Part shown: in pieces, positions 35,333-43,506 of the stretch
How positions within the stretch are numbered: the first letter of the stretch is position 1
Layout of the letters: every line of letters begins with the position of its first letter
From: Leisingera sp. ANG-M7
GTDB lineage: Bacteria; Pseudomonadota; Alphaproteobacteria; Rhodobacterales; Rhodobacteraceae
Direction of reading: 5' to 3'
DNA: 64,000 nt
Assembly: GCF_000813965.1 (NCBI RefSeq)
Contig: NZ_JWLI01000017.1
Location: 119,474 to 183,473 of the forward strand
Position numbers and translations under genes: made by a program
Notes under the pieces: model-generated
What the model saw: the letters and a program-made list of their open reading frames with translations, nothing else
Told to the model about the DNA's origin: nothing
Database searches by the model: none

Positions 35333-35342
35333 GCCTGCGCAC

Positions 35343-36224
35343 ATGGCGACCCGAATTCCCTCCCTGAACTGGCTGCGCGTGTTCGAGGCCGCGGCGCGCA
35401 CTGAAAGCTTTGCCCGCGCGGCGGCGCAGCTGAACATGTCAGCTGCGGCTGTCAGCCAGCAAGTAAAGGCGCTGGAGACGCAACTGGGCACGCCGCTGTT
35501 TCACCGGCATGCCCATGCGGTGACGCTGACAGAGGCAGGGCGGGCCTATCTGCCCTCGGTCCAGCAGTCGCTGTTGATGCTGGAAACCGCCACCACCGGG
35601 CTGTTCGGGGAAAGCCGCGAGCAGCGGCTGTTTGTGCAGTCGGTGCTGCTGTTTGCGCATGGGGTGCTGGCATGCGGGTTGCCGGGCTTTCAGGCGGCGC
35701 ATCCACAGGTAAACCTGGCCCTTAGCACAGGAAACATGGCGGCGGATTTTGCTAACCGGTTCACCGACTTGCAGATTGTTTTCGGTAATCCTGCACTGTT
35801 TGGCACCGACAGCGACGAACTGCTGCGAGAGGTGCTGTTTCCGGCCGCCCCGCCAGAGACTGCCGCACAGATCCAGTCGCCGCAGGATCTGTTTCAATTC
35901 CCTCTAATCGAAGTCTCCACCCACCGGGCCAGCTGGGTACAGCTGTTTGAGCACTTGCGGCTGCCTCCTGGGCAGGCGCGCTACTTCTTTGCCGACAATT
36001 CGCTGATGGCGGCGGAACTGGCGGCACAGGGAGTCGGTATTGCGCTGGCCCGGGCACCAGCATCTGATGCTGCAATAAAAGCTGCAGGGCTGGTTCCGTG
36101 TTTGCCCGAGGTTTCCGTACCGGGGCAGGAGGCCTATCACCTGATCTATCCTGACCGCGGCGCCATGCGGCCAGTGGCAAGGTTGTTCCGCGACTGGCTG
36201 CTGGACTACGTCCGCTCCGTTTGA
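35343..36224 (+). CDS. LysR-family regulator (GcvA-like), module A
   Basis: A 293-residue regulator. The helix-turn-helix lies at residues about 6-64 (LNWLRVFEAAARTESFARAAAQLNMSAAAVSQQVK), followed by the linker and a LysR substrate-binding domain. The gene is divergent from the sterol-desaturase-like gene, and the T-N11-A box lies in between, so it is likely to control it. It converges with the Lrp gene at 36228, with stop codons only three bases apart. The second LysR gene (57092) has the same relation to the second desaturase. Confidence 0.92.
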   Translation: MATRIPSLNWLRVFEAAARTESFARAAAQLNMSAAAVSQQVKALETQLGTPLFHRHAHAVTLTEAGRAYLPSVQQSLLMLETATTGLFGESREQRLFVQSVLLFAHGVLACGLPGFQAAHPQVNLALSTGNMAADFANRFTDLQIVFGNPALFGTDSDELLREVLFPAAPPETAAQIQSPQDLFQFPLIEVSTHRASWVQLFEHLRLPPGQARYFFADNSLMAAELAAQGVGIALARAPASDAAIKAAGLVPCLPEVSVPGQEAYHLIYPDRGAMRPVARLFRDWLLDYVRSV

Positions 36225-36227
36225 CCG

Positions 36228-36665
36228 CTACTGCCCGGTCCGGTCCAGCTTTGTGGCCAGGTGGATAAGGCTTTCGGAGGAACGCACGCCGCGGGCCTCG
36301 GCGATGCTGTCAATGGTTTCATCGAGTTCAGCCGTGCTTTGGGCGACCACTTGTGCCAGCAAGTCAAACCGGCCGGAGGTCGTGTGCACCACCTCAACAC
36401 CGGGTAGGTTGCGCAGGCGGGCCAGTACCTCCGGTCCTGACCGCGGCTCAATCGACATCAGCACCGTGGCCTGCAGCGGCGGACGGGCAGCCGCAGAGGT
36501 CTTGAGCGTGTAGCCGGTGATGACACCGGTGGCTTCCAGCCGCTCGATCCGCGCCTGAACTGTGGTGCGGGCCAGGCTCAGGTGGCGGGCGAGTTCAGCC
36601 ACCGGGCGACGGGCGTTCTCCCGCAGCAGGGTGACAAGGCGCTGATCTGTTTCGTCGGATTGCAT
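36228..36665 (-). CDS. Lrp/AsnC-family regulator
   Basis: A 145-residue Lrp protein. The N-terminal HTH has DQRLVTLLRENARRPVAELARHLSLARTTVQARIERLE (about 6-45), followed by the RAM ligand-binding domain (about 65-140). It is divergent from the ornithine-type decarboxylase at 36771, and an inverted repeat TGACG-N8-CGTCA lies in the 106-base gap. It probably senses an amino acid and controls the decarboxylase; the specific effector is not known. Confidence 0.92.
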   Translation of the reverse strand: MQSDETDQRLVTLLRENARRPVAELARHLSLARTTVQARIERLEATGVITGYTLKTSAAARPPLQATVLMSIEPRSGPEVLARLRNLPGVEVVHTTSGRFDLLAQVVAQSTAELDETIDSIAEARGVRSSESLIHLATKLDRTGQ

Positions 36666-36680
36666 AATGCACCTGCGATA

Positions 36681-36698
36681 TGACGGTTGATTTCGTCA
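36681..36698. promoter_or_regulatory. Inverted repeat in the lrp-decarboxylase divergent region
   Basis: TGACG (36681-36685) and CGTCA (36694-36698) with an 8-base spacer, positioned between the two divergent starts. It is a candidate operator for the Lrp protein. An AT-rich segment (TATAGTAAA) follows and may be the -10 of the decarboxylase gene. Confidence 0.4.
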
Positions 36699-36770
36699 CT
36701 ATAGTAAATGTGCCGGCCGGAATCGACGATCATTTCTCGCAAAATATGTAAAACGAATGAGGGTTACCCG

Positions 36771-37922
36771 ATGCAGCAGATTCCTCCGCTTTGGCTTTCG
36801 CCTGAGTCCCACCTTGCCCGCAGCGCGCCGGATCATCCGATCCTGTATTTCTCGCCGCGTGTCTTGCATGAGGTGGCGCGGAGGTTCCGGGCAGGCTTTC
36901 CGGGTCTGGTAACCTACGCGGTCAAAGCAAACCCGCATCCCGCGGTGCTGTCCAATCTGGTAGCGGCGGGGATCACCGCCTTTGACGTGGCCTCACCTGC
37001 GGAGATGGAGGCGGTGCGCGCAGCCAGCCCCGACGCAGTCATGCATTACAACAACCCGATGCGTTCGGAGGCAGAGGTTGCAGCAGGCATTGAGCACGGC
37101 GTCGCCAGCTGGTCGGTGGATGAGCTGAGCGAGCTGGAGAAGCTGGACGCGGTGCCGCGCTCCTGTGAAATCGCAGTGCGTTTCGCGCTGCCGGTTGCAG
37201 GCGCGGTCTATGATTTCGGCAGCAAGTTCGGTGCTGCCCCCGAGGAGGCCGTCGAACTGCTGAAGCAGGTTGCCGCCCGCGGCTGGACCCCGGCGCTGTG
37301 TTTTCATCCCGGCACCCAATGCGAGGATGAAAGCGCCTGGGTCGAATATGTCCACGCCGCCAAGCGGATCATTGACGAGGCAGGCGTGCAGATCACCCGG
37401 CTGAACGTCGGCGGCGGGTTCGCCGCCAATCGCGATGGCGTGGCACCGGATCTGGAGAAGGTCTTTGCCGCGATCGGAGAGGCTGCGGATGCAGCCTTTG
37501 GCGCAGGCAAGCCCAAGCTGATTTGCGAACCGGGCCGGGCAATGGTTTCCGAAAGCTTCACCCTGGCGGCGCGGATCAAGGGAATGCGCAAAGCAGGCGA
37601 GGTGGTCTTTCTCAACGATGGCATCTACGGCGGGCTGGTTGATATCCGCGACATGGGCCTGCCGGGCCGGGTCGAGGTCGTCGGCTCTGACGGCAAACAC
37701 CGCGCGGGCGACCGCAAGCCGCGGGTGGTGTTCGGCCCCACTTGCGACAGCCTGGACAGGCTGCCGGACGGGCTGCCGCTGCCTTGCGATGCCGCCACCG
37801 GCGACTATGTCCTGTTTCCGGGGCTTGGCGCCTATTCCTCTGCCATGAGCACGCAGTTCAACGGCTACGGCCTGTCTGACGTGGCGACGGTGATTGAGCT
37901 GGCTGGACAACCGGCCAGCTAA
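36771..37922 (+). CDS. Type III PLP-dependent ornithine/lysine decarboxylase
   Basis: A 383-residue fold-type III decarboxylase. The PLP Lys52 is in YAVKANPHP, the glycine-rich PLP-phosphate loop is GGGFAANR near residue 220, and CEPGRAMVSES follows. The GPTCDSLD motif contains the catalytic Cys and Asp seen in eukaryotic-type ornithine decarboxylases, which argues for ODC rather than diaminopimelate decarboxylase. It makes putrescine (or cadaverine). The ATG at 36771 fits the family; the longer frame to 36708 is upstream of the promoter. It is the first step of polyamine synthesis, in contrast to the Puu-like degradation genes at 19132-23993. Confidence 0.9.
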   Translation: MQQIPPLWLSPESHLARSAPDHPILYFSPRVLHEVARRFRAGFPGLVTYAVKANPHPAVLSNLVAAGITAFDVASPAEMEAVRAASPDAVMHYNNPMRSEAEVAAGIEHGVASWSVDELSELEKLDAVPRSCEIAVRFALPVAGAVYDFGSKFGAAPEEAVELLKQVAARGWTPALCFHPGTQCEDESAWVEYVHAAKRIIDEAGVQITRLNVGGGFAANRDGVAPDLEKVFAAIGEAADAAFGAGKPKLICEPGRAMVSESFTLAARIKGMRKAGEVVFLNDGIYGGLVDIRDMGLPGRVEVVGSDGKHRAGDRKPRVVFGPTCDSLDRLPDGLPLPCDAATGDYVLFPGLGAYSSAMSTQFNGYGLSDVATVIELAGQPAS

Positions 37923-37970
37923 GGGTACTCTCGCCCCCGGACAGCCAGTCAGCGCGGACAGGGGGCGAGC

Positions 37971-40268
37971 ATGGACAAATTCGGGAAAAGCCAGCCGGTA
38001 AAACGGGTCGAGGATGTCAGATTCCTGACCGGGCAGGGAAATTATATCGAAGACGCCGCCCCGGCGGGTGCCCTGCGCGCCTGGGTGCTGCGCAGCCCGG
38101 TGGCGCATGGGATAATTACGGCCCTGCATACCGAGGACGCGCTGGAGGCTGAGGGAGTCCATGCGGTGATCACCCTGGCGGATCTTGAGGCCGCGGGCAT
38201 CAACGTCTCTATGGATGGCACCACGGTGAAAAACCGGGATGGCACGGACGGCGCTTCGCCGGAACGCCCGATGCTGGCCCGTAGCAAGGTCCGCTATGTC
38301 GGGGAGCCGGTGGCCGTTGTCGTGGCTGAAACGCTGGACCAGGCCCGTGATGCGGGTGAACTGATCGAACTGGAGATCGACGACCTGCCGGTCAAGCTGG
38401 ACCTTCACCCGGGCGGCGAGGCCCTGCACGGCAGCGTACCCGATAACAAGGCCTTTGACTGGGGCATGGGGGATGAGGCGGCCACGGCGGAGGCCTTTCG
38501 CACTGCCGCCCATACCGTTGCCCTCCAGGTCGAGGACAACCGGATCATGGTCAGCACCATGGAGCCGCGCGGCTGCTTCGCCGAATGGCAGCAGGGGCGG
38601 CTGCATTTCACCTTTGGCGGTCAGGGGGTTTGGGGGATGAAGTCCCAGCTGGCTTCCAAGCTGGGGCTCAATGAAGATGACATCAAGGTCACCACGCCGG
38701 ATGTCGGCGGCGGTTTCGGGATGAAGGCCTTTGCCTACCCCGAATACTTTGCAGTGGCCCACGCCGCCACGGTGCTGAGCCGCCCGGTGTTCTGGATGTC
38801 AGACCGGTCTGAGGCCATGCTGAGCGACAACGGCGGCCGCGATCTGACCTCGCTGGCGGAACTGGCTTTTGACGAAAACCTGAAGATCACCGCATACCGG
38901 GTCAGCACCCGCTGCAACCTCGGCGCCTACAACTCCCATTTCGGGCAGCCGATCCAGACCCAGCTGTTCAGCCGGGTGCTGGCAGGTGTCTATGACATCC
39001 AGACCGCCTGGTTGCAGGTGGAGGGGATCTATACCAACACCACTCAGGTGGACGCCTGCCGCGGCGCCGGGCGGCCTGAGGCGATCTATGTGCTGGAACG
39101 GGTGATGGACCGCGCCGCGCGCGAACTGGGTATGGATCCTCTGGAGCTGCGGCGGCGGAACTTCATCAAGCCTGCGGCGTTTCCCTATGGCACCGTGACC
39201 GGGGAGACCTATGACGTGGGTGATTTCGACAAAGTGCTGACCCGCGCCGCCGAGGAGGCGGACCTGAAGGGATTCGCCGCCCGCCGCGCCGAAAATGGTA
39301 AACGCGGCAAGTACCGGGGCGTCGGGGTCTGTTACTATATCGAAAGCATTTTGGGCGATCCTTCAGAAGGCGCGGAAGTGGAGTTTCTGGAGGATGGCCG
39401 GGTGAACATCTATGTCGGCACGCAAAGCAACGGCCAGGGACATGAGACCGTCTATGCCCAATTCCTTGCCGACCAGAGCGGAATTCCGGCGGAAAGCATC
39501 CAGGTGATCCAGGGCGACAGCGACCGCATCGCGAAGGGCGGCGGCACGGGGGGCTCGCGTTCTGTCACCACCCAGGCCAACGCGACGCTGGCGGCGGTGG
39601 AAAGGATGATTGCCGCCTTTACCCCTTTCCTGGCGGAAGAGATGGGCGTGGAAGAGGATGCCGTGAAGTTTGACGGCGATACCTTCCGGGCGCCGGGATC
39701 CAACCTGACCCCCACCATGCTGGAGGCGGCAGAGATGGCCCGCGCGCAAGGCCGCACCGATCTGCAGCGTCACGCGGCGCGGGTTCGGCTGCCGGGACGC
39801 TCGTTTCCGAACGGCGCGCATATTGCCGAAATTGTTATTGATCCGGAGACTGGGCAAGCCGACGTGGAGCGCTACACTGTAGTGGACGATTTCGGTAATC
39901 TGATCAACCCGATGCTGGCCGAAGGCCAAGTGCATGGCGGGGTGGCGCAGGGGCTGGGACAGGCCATGTTGGAGCGGGTTGTCTACGATGAGGACGGGCA
40001 ATTGCTCACGGCTTCGTTCATGGACTATGCCTTGCCGCGGGCCAGCGGCGTCCCCATGATTGGTTTTACCTCCGAGCCGGTGCCTTCGACACAGAACCCG
40101 ATGGGGATGAAAGGCTGCGGCGAGGCGGGCACCGTCGGTGCGCTGGCAGCAGTTGCAAATGCGGTGCAGGACGCGGTCTGGGACCGCGGCGTGCGGCAAG
40201 TGGACATGCCGTTCACCCCGCTGAGGATTTGGGAAGTGCTTAGGGATGTTTCTGAAGCAGCTGAGTAA
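37971..40268 (+). CDS. Form II CoxL-like molybdopterin-binding large subunit (xanthine dehydrogenase family), orphan
   Basis: A 765-residue molybdenum hydroxylase large subunit. The active-site loop is CRGAGR near residue 363, the form II (BMS-type) sequence; true CO dehydrogenase form I would read AYxCSFR. The catalytic Glu region KGCGEAGT lies near the C-terminus (about 715). It normally needs a small FeS subunit (CoxS) and a FAD subunit (CoxM), which are not next to it. The ATG is preceded by a GGGG ribosome site, 48 bases past the ODC stop. The substrate is unknown; aldehydes or purines are the usual families. Confidence 0.88.
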   Translation: MDKFGKSQPVKRVEDVRFLTGQGNYIEDAAPAGALRAWVLRSPVAHGIITALHTEDALEAEGVHAVITLADLEAAGINVSMDGTTVKNRDGTDGASPERPMLARSKVRYVGEPVAVVVAETLDQARDAGELIELEIDDLPVKLDLHPGGEALHGSVPDNKAFDWGMGDEAATAEAFRTAAHTVALQVEDNRIMVSTMEPRGCFAEWQQGRLHFTFGGQGVWGMKSQLASKLGLNEDDIKVTTPDVGGGFGMKAFAYPEYFAVAHAATVLSRPVFWMSDRSEAMLSDNGGRDLTSLAELAFDENLKITAYRVSTRCNLGAYNSHFGQPIQTQLFSRVLAGVYDIQTAWLQVEGIYTNTTQVDACRGAGRPEAIYVLERVMDRAARELGMDPLELRRRNFIKPAAFPYGTVTGETYDVGDFDKVLTRAAEEADLKGFAARRAENGKRGKYRGVGVCYYIESILGDPSEGAEVEFLEDGRVNIYVGTQSNGQGHETVYAQFLADQSGIPAESIQVIQGDSDRIAKGGGTGGSRSVTTQANATLAAVERMIAAFTPFLAEEMGVEEDAVKFDGDTFRAPGSNLTPTMLEAAEMARAQGRTDLQRHAARVRLPGRSFPNGAHIAEIVIDPETGQADVERYTVVDDFGNLINPMLAEGQVHGGVAQGLGQAMLERVVYDEDGQLLTASFMDYALPRASGVPMIGFTSEPVPSTQNPMGMKGCGEAGTVGALAAVANAVQDAVWDRGVRQVDMPFTPLRIWEVLRDVSEAAE

Positions 40269-41322
40269 GAGGGTTTTAGGGTGGCTTGGACGGCCGCTGC
40301 GCTCGGAGCATTCCGGCGAGACCAAGCTGCGCGGGCCGCATGCCCATGTGATCATCCTGGATGGCACCATGTCGACGCTGGAGGCGGGCCATGAAACCCA
40401 CGCAGGTCAGCTGTACCGGCTGTGCCAGGAAATGGGCGGCCAAGTGTCGGTCTTCTATGAATCCGGTGTCCAGTGGAAGGGATGGGGCAGCGCCCCCGAC
40501 GTGATGATGGGGCGCGGTATTAACCGGCAGATCCGCCGTGCCTACGGCTATCTTGCCTCCCGCTACCGTCCCGGCGACCGGATCTATCTGTTCGGCTATT
40601 CCCGCGGTGCCTATGCCGTGCGCTCTCTGGCCGGTGTGATTGACCGGATCGGCTTGTTGAAACCCGAACATGCCACCGTCCGCCACATCCGCACGGCCTA
40701 CCGTCACTACCGGCTGAACGGGCGCTCCAATTCCGGTGCTGCCTTTACCGCCGCCCATTGCCACGACGCGGTCGAGATCGAGATGGTGGGAGTCTGGGAT
40801 ACCGTCAAGGCGCTGGGCCTGCGGCTGCCGCTCTTGTGGCGCTGGGCGGAACGGCAGCACAACTTCCACAACCACACGCTGGGTCCGCATATCAAGAGCG
40901 GCTATCACGCTTTGGCTCTGGATGAGACGCGCGACGTGTTCAGGCCGGTGCTTTGGGATTGCCCCAAGGGCTGGAACGGCCATGTGGAACAGGTCTGGTT
41001 CCGCGGTGCCCATGGCGATGTCGGAGGTCAGCTGGGCGGTTATGAGGACGCGCGGCCGCTGGCCAATGTGTCACTGATCTGGATGCTGGAGAAAGCCGAG
41101 GAACGCGGTCTGCCGCTGCCGCTGGACTGGCGGATGCGGTTCTCGGTCGATCCTCAGGCGCCCTCTGTCGGCACCTGGCAGGGCTGGGGCAAGATCTTCC
41201 TCTTGCGCAGCCGCCGCCGGGTTGGTCTGGACGCCAGCGAACGTTTGCACAGCAGCGTCGGTGCAGGCAGGCAGAAAGCGTCCGCCGCGGGCGGTTGGCT
41301 GGCCAAGTTTTCCAAGACCTGA
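40246..41322 (+). CDS. DUF2235 alpha/beta hydrolase
   Basis: A 358-residue DUF2235 protein. The nucleophile elbow is YLFGYSRGAYAVRSLAGVI near residue 120. The N-terminal half carries LDGTMSTLEAGHETHAGQLYRL and the C-terminal half FRGAHGDVGGQLGG, the family signature with catalytic Asp and His. DUF2235 proteins include type VI secretion phospholipases, but no T6SS gene or immunity gene is nearby. It overlaps the CoxL-like stop by 23 bases, so they are probably cotranscribed. The lack of a signal peptide suggests a cytoplasmic role. Confidence 0.85.
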   Translation: MFLKQLSKRVLGWLGRPLRSEHSGETKLRGPHAHVIILDGTMSTLEAGHETHAGQLYRLCQEMGGQVSVFYESGVQWKGWGSAPDVMMGRGINRQIRRAYGYLASRYRPGDRIYLFGYSRGAYAVRSLAGVIDRIGLLKPEHATVRHIRTAYRHYRLNGRSNSGAAFTAAHCHDAVEIEMVGVWDTVKALGLRLPLLWRWAERQHNFHNHTLGPHIKSGYHALALDETRDVFRPVLWDCPKGWNGHVEQVWFRGAHGDVGGQLGGYEDARPLANVSLIWMLEKAEERGLPLPLDWRMRFSVDPQAPSVGTWQGWGKIFLLRSRRRVGLDASERLHSSVGAGRQKASAAGGWLAKFSKT

Positions 41323-41383
41323 TTGCAGCGGGCCGCGGCCGGACAGCAGCGGCAGATTTGGCAAGTCCGGTGAGGCTGTGGCG

Positions 41384-41902
41384 CTACCGGACGGCAGCTT
41401 GGCGCTGCGCCAGTTCTCGTCCCAGCCGCTTCAAGGAAACTGACACAATCAGTTTGTGCGCTGGGCGGACAGGCAGCATGTAGATGCGGCCGAACAAGTT
41501 GTGGGTCTTTACGGAGGATGTGATGCTCAGCACGCCGCTGTTGCTGGTCACGCAGGTCATGACATCCAGATGCCGGTCCCGCACGGTAAGAGTCAGGACC
41601 TGATCCGAGACTGCTTCTACCAGAAAGAAATCCAGCTTGTCCCCGGCCGAAACATCCTGACCCTGCCGACCGGAAAACCCGCCGATCCGTCTGACCCCGA
41701 ACAGAGTTGAGATGGCGTCGCGCAGCCGAAAGGCCAGTTTCATGCCGGGCAGTGGTCGCTGGTGCATGATGTTCCAGGCTTCCAGCGGCGTCACTGGAAC
41801 CGGCAATACCAGCGACTGCGTGTCGAGGAAATCAAGCTCCTTGGCGGGCGCCAGAACCTGAATGCGGGCGGTCGCGGCACAAGCGAGGCGGTTTGGCGGC
41901 AT
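41384..41902 (-). CDS. DUF2867-type hypothetical protein
   Basis: A 172-residue protein resembling DUF2867: it has LPVPVTPLEAWNIMHQRPLPGMKLAFRLRDAIS, DKLDFFLVEAVSDQVLTLTVRDRHLDVMTCV, and SVKTHNLFGRIYMLPVRPAHKLIV at the end. These match the steroidogenic-acute-regulatory-related (START-like) pattern, but this is a weak impression. No signal peptide or transmembrane segment is visible. It converges with the DUF2235 gene. Function unknown. Confidence 0.6.
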   Translation of the reverse strand: MPPNRLACAATARIQVLAPAKELDFLDTQSLVLPVPVTPLEAWNIMHQRPLPGMKLAFRLRDAISTLFGVRRIGGFSGRQGQDVSAGDKLDFFLVEAVSDQVLTLTVRDRHLDVMTCVTSNSGVLSITSSVKTHNLFGRIYMLPVRPAHKLIVSVSLKRLGRELAQRQAAVR

Positions 41903-41989
41903 GGCCAGCCTTTCTGCGGTTTCTGATCTGCTTGCAGATACTTAAGTGGGAATCCGCAGCAGGCAAGGCTGCAGGCGGCGCTGCAATAG

Positions 41990-42475
41990 TTACTGCGGGG
42001 CGATTTGCATCACAATGCAGGTGGTGGAGCCGGTTGCGTAGAGCTTGCCGTCCTCCAGCCCGCGGATTTCGCCATGTGCCACGCCGGTGGAGCGGCCCAC
42101 ATGGTCGATGCTGCCAGTGCAGTTGATGGTGGTGCCCAGCGGGATCGGCCGCAGAATATTGATCTTGTATTCCAGCGTTGTGTAGACGGCGCCCAGCGGC
42201 ACCTTGGTCATCACTGCACAGGCCATTGCGCTGTCCAGCAGTGTTCCGTACCAGCCGCCATGAACGGTGCCCATCGGATTGCAAACATGAAACTCAGGCG
42301 TGCCGCGGAACACCACCTGGCCGTCCTCGACACTGTGCAGATGATAGCCCAGGGTTTCGGCAATCGGCGGGCCGGGCAGGCGGCCTTCCAGGATCCCCCG
42401 CATGAAATCCAGCCCCGAAATCCGGGATATCTGATCAATTGTCAGCAGGTCAGAGGGTTGTTTGGCATAGAACAT
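41990..42475 (-). CDS. PaaI-type hotdog thioesterase
   Basis: A 161-residue hotdog-fold protein. The central pattern NPMGTVHGGWYGTLLDSAMACAV, with the conserved His and Gly-Gly, and the following LEYKINILRPI match PaaI/DUF4442-type acyl-CoA thioesterases. The catalytic Asp is within LLDSAMA. It would cleave acyl- or aryl-CoA in the cytoplasm. It has 87 bases before the next gene on its left and 63 bases to metF on its right, both on the minus strand, so it could be read from metF's promoter. Confidence 0.85.
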   Translation of the reverse strand: MFYAKQPSDLLTIDQISRISGLDFMRGILEGRLPGPPIAETLGYHLHSVEDGQVVFRGTPEFHVCNPMGTVHGGWYGTLLDSAMACAVMTKVPLGAVYTTLEYKINILRPIPLGTTINCTGSIDHVGRSTGVAHGEIRGLEDGKLYATGSTTCIVMQIAPQ

Positions 42476-42538
42476 GGCGCGCGGGTCCTTGGCGGGAAAT
42501 CCCGGCCATTAGAAACCGCGTGCCGTTTTGCGCAACGC

Positions 42539-43408
42539 TTACGCCACGTTCTGGAGTGACACCTTGGGGGTGACACCCAGAGCAAAGCAAACGTCGCGGG
42601 TTAGCTCCGGCCTGTTCAGCGTGTAGAAGTGCAGCTTGTCCACGCCGCCTTCCAGGAGGTCAGAGCACAGCTCGGTGCAAATCACAGTCGCCAGCAGTTC
42701 CTCGCGTCCGTCCCGCAGCGCCTTGTCAAAGGCATTCTCGACCCAATCGGGAATGACAGTGCCGCAGCGCTTGGCGAAATTGCGGGCGCCTTTCCAGTTC
42801 TCGATCGGCAGGATGCCGGGAGTCAGCTTGGTGCCGTCGATTCCGGCCTTCTCGCAGGCGTCGCGGAAGCGGAAGAAGGTCTCAGCCTCGAAGAAGAACT
42901 GTGTCAGCGCCTCATCGGCGCCGGCATCCAGTTTGCGCTTCAGCCATTCCACATCCGCGGCCTGATCGGCTGCGTCCGGGTGGCGGTCCGGGTAGGCGCC
43001 GACCTTGATACTGAAATTTCCGCGCGCCTTCAGCCCTTCAATCAACTCAACCGAATTGGCAAAGCCTTCGGGGTGCGGGGTGAACTTGCCTTCGCCTTTG
43101 GGCGGGTCACCGCGCAGCGCCACGATCTCGGTCACGCCTGCCTCGGCAAACTGGTCTGCGATCTCAAGCGTTTCCGCCTTTGATGCATTCACGCAAGTTA
43201 GGTGCGCCGCCACATTCAGACCGGAGGAATTGTGCAGCGTGGCAACCGCGTCGCGGGTCAGGGTGCGGGTAGTGCCGCCAGCGCCATAGGTAACGGAAAC
43301 AAAACGCGGGCCCATCGGAGAGAGGACCTGCACGGTGTCCCAAAGCCGGAAGGAGGCTTCGAGATTTTGCGGCGGGAAGAATTCAAAGGAAATCTTGGGC
43401 GTCGTCAT
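42539..43408 (-). CDS. metF: 5,10-methylenetetrahydrofolate reductase
   Basis: Reduces methylene-THF to methyl-THF for methionine synthesis. The 289-residue product has the standard length and the segment ISFEFFPPQNLEASFRLW at the start, plus VSVTYGAGGTTR, LRGDPPKGEG and the FAD-site FFFEAETFFRF. The frame ends at GVTPKVSLQNVA. The gene is divergent from a MetR-like LysR regulator (43507), and a near-consensus MetR box lies in the 98-base region between them. It is expected to respond to homocysteine and methionine supply. Confidence 0.95.
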   Translation of the reverse strand: MTTPKISFEFFPPQNLEASFRLWDTVQVLSPMGPRFVSVTYGAGGTTRTLTRDAVATLHNSSGLNVAAHLTCVNASKAETLEIADQFAEAGVTEIVALRGDPPKGEGKFTPHPEGFANSVELIEGLKARGNFSIKVGAYPDRHPDAADQAADVEWLKRKLDAGADEALTQFFFEAETFFRFRDACEKAGIDGTKLTPGILPIENWKGARNFAKRCGTVIPDWVENAFDKALRDGREELLATVICTELCSDLLEGGVDKLHFYTLNRPELTRDVCFALGVTPKVSLQNVA

Positions 43409-43460
43409 CTCAGGTCTCTCACTAGGTTGATGTCACCTCTTGTTGCATGCGCAGCAATGT

Positions 43461-43473
43461 GAGACAATTTCAT
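43461..43473. promoter_or_regulatory. Candidate MetR box between metF and metR
   Basis: TGAG-N5-TTCA matches the MetR consensus TGAA-N5-TTCA with one mismatch. It sits in the 98-base divergent gap, 53 bases from metF and 34 bases from the regulator start. The position fits regulation of both genes. Confidence 0.5.
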
Positions 43474-43506
43474 AATACTCAAGATTAACATGAGCGATCT
43501 GATAGG

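Noticed and set aside
36993..38762. A 589-codon minus-strand frame across the decarboxylase and CoxL genes
   Set aside because: It spans two clear plus-strand genes and the gap between them, with no ribosome site; it is a shadow.
37971..40268. CO dehydrogenase (form I CoxL)
   Set aside because: The active-site loop reads CRGAGR, not AYxCSFR, and coxM/coxS are absent.
40246..41322. DUF2235 protein as a type VI secretion effector
   Set aside because: No VgrG, PAAR or immunity gene is near, and the gene overlaps a CoxL-like gene.
43409..43506. A SAM or SAH riboswitch before metF
   Set aside because: The gap is only 98 bases, and no such fold is visible; a MetR box explains regulation.
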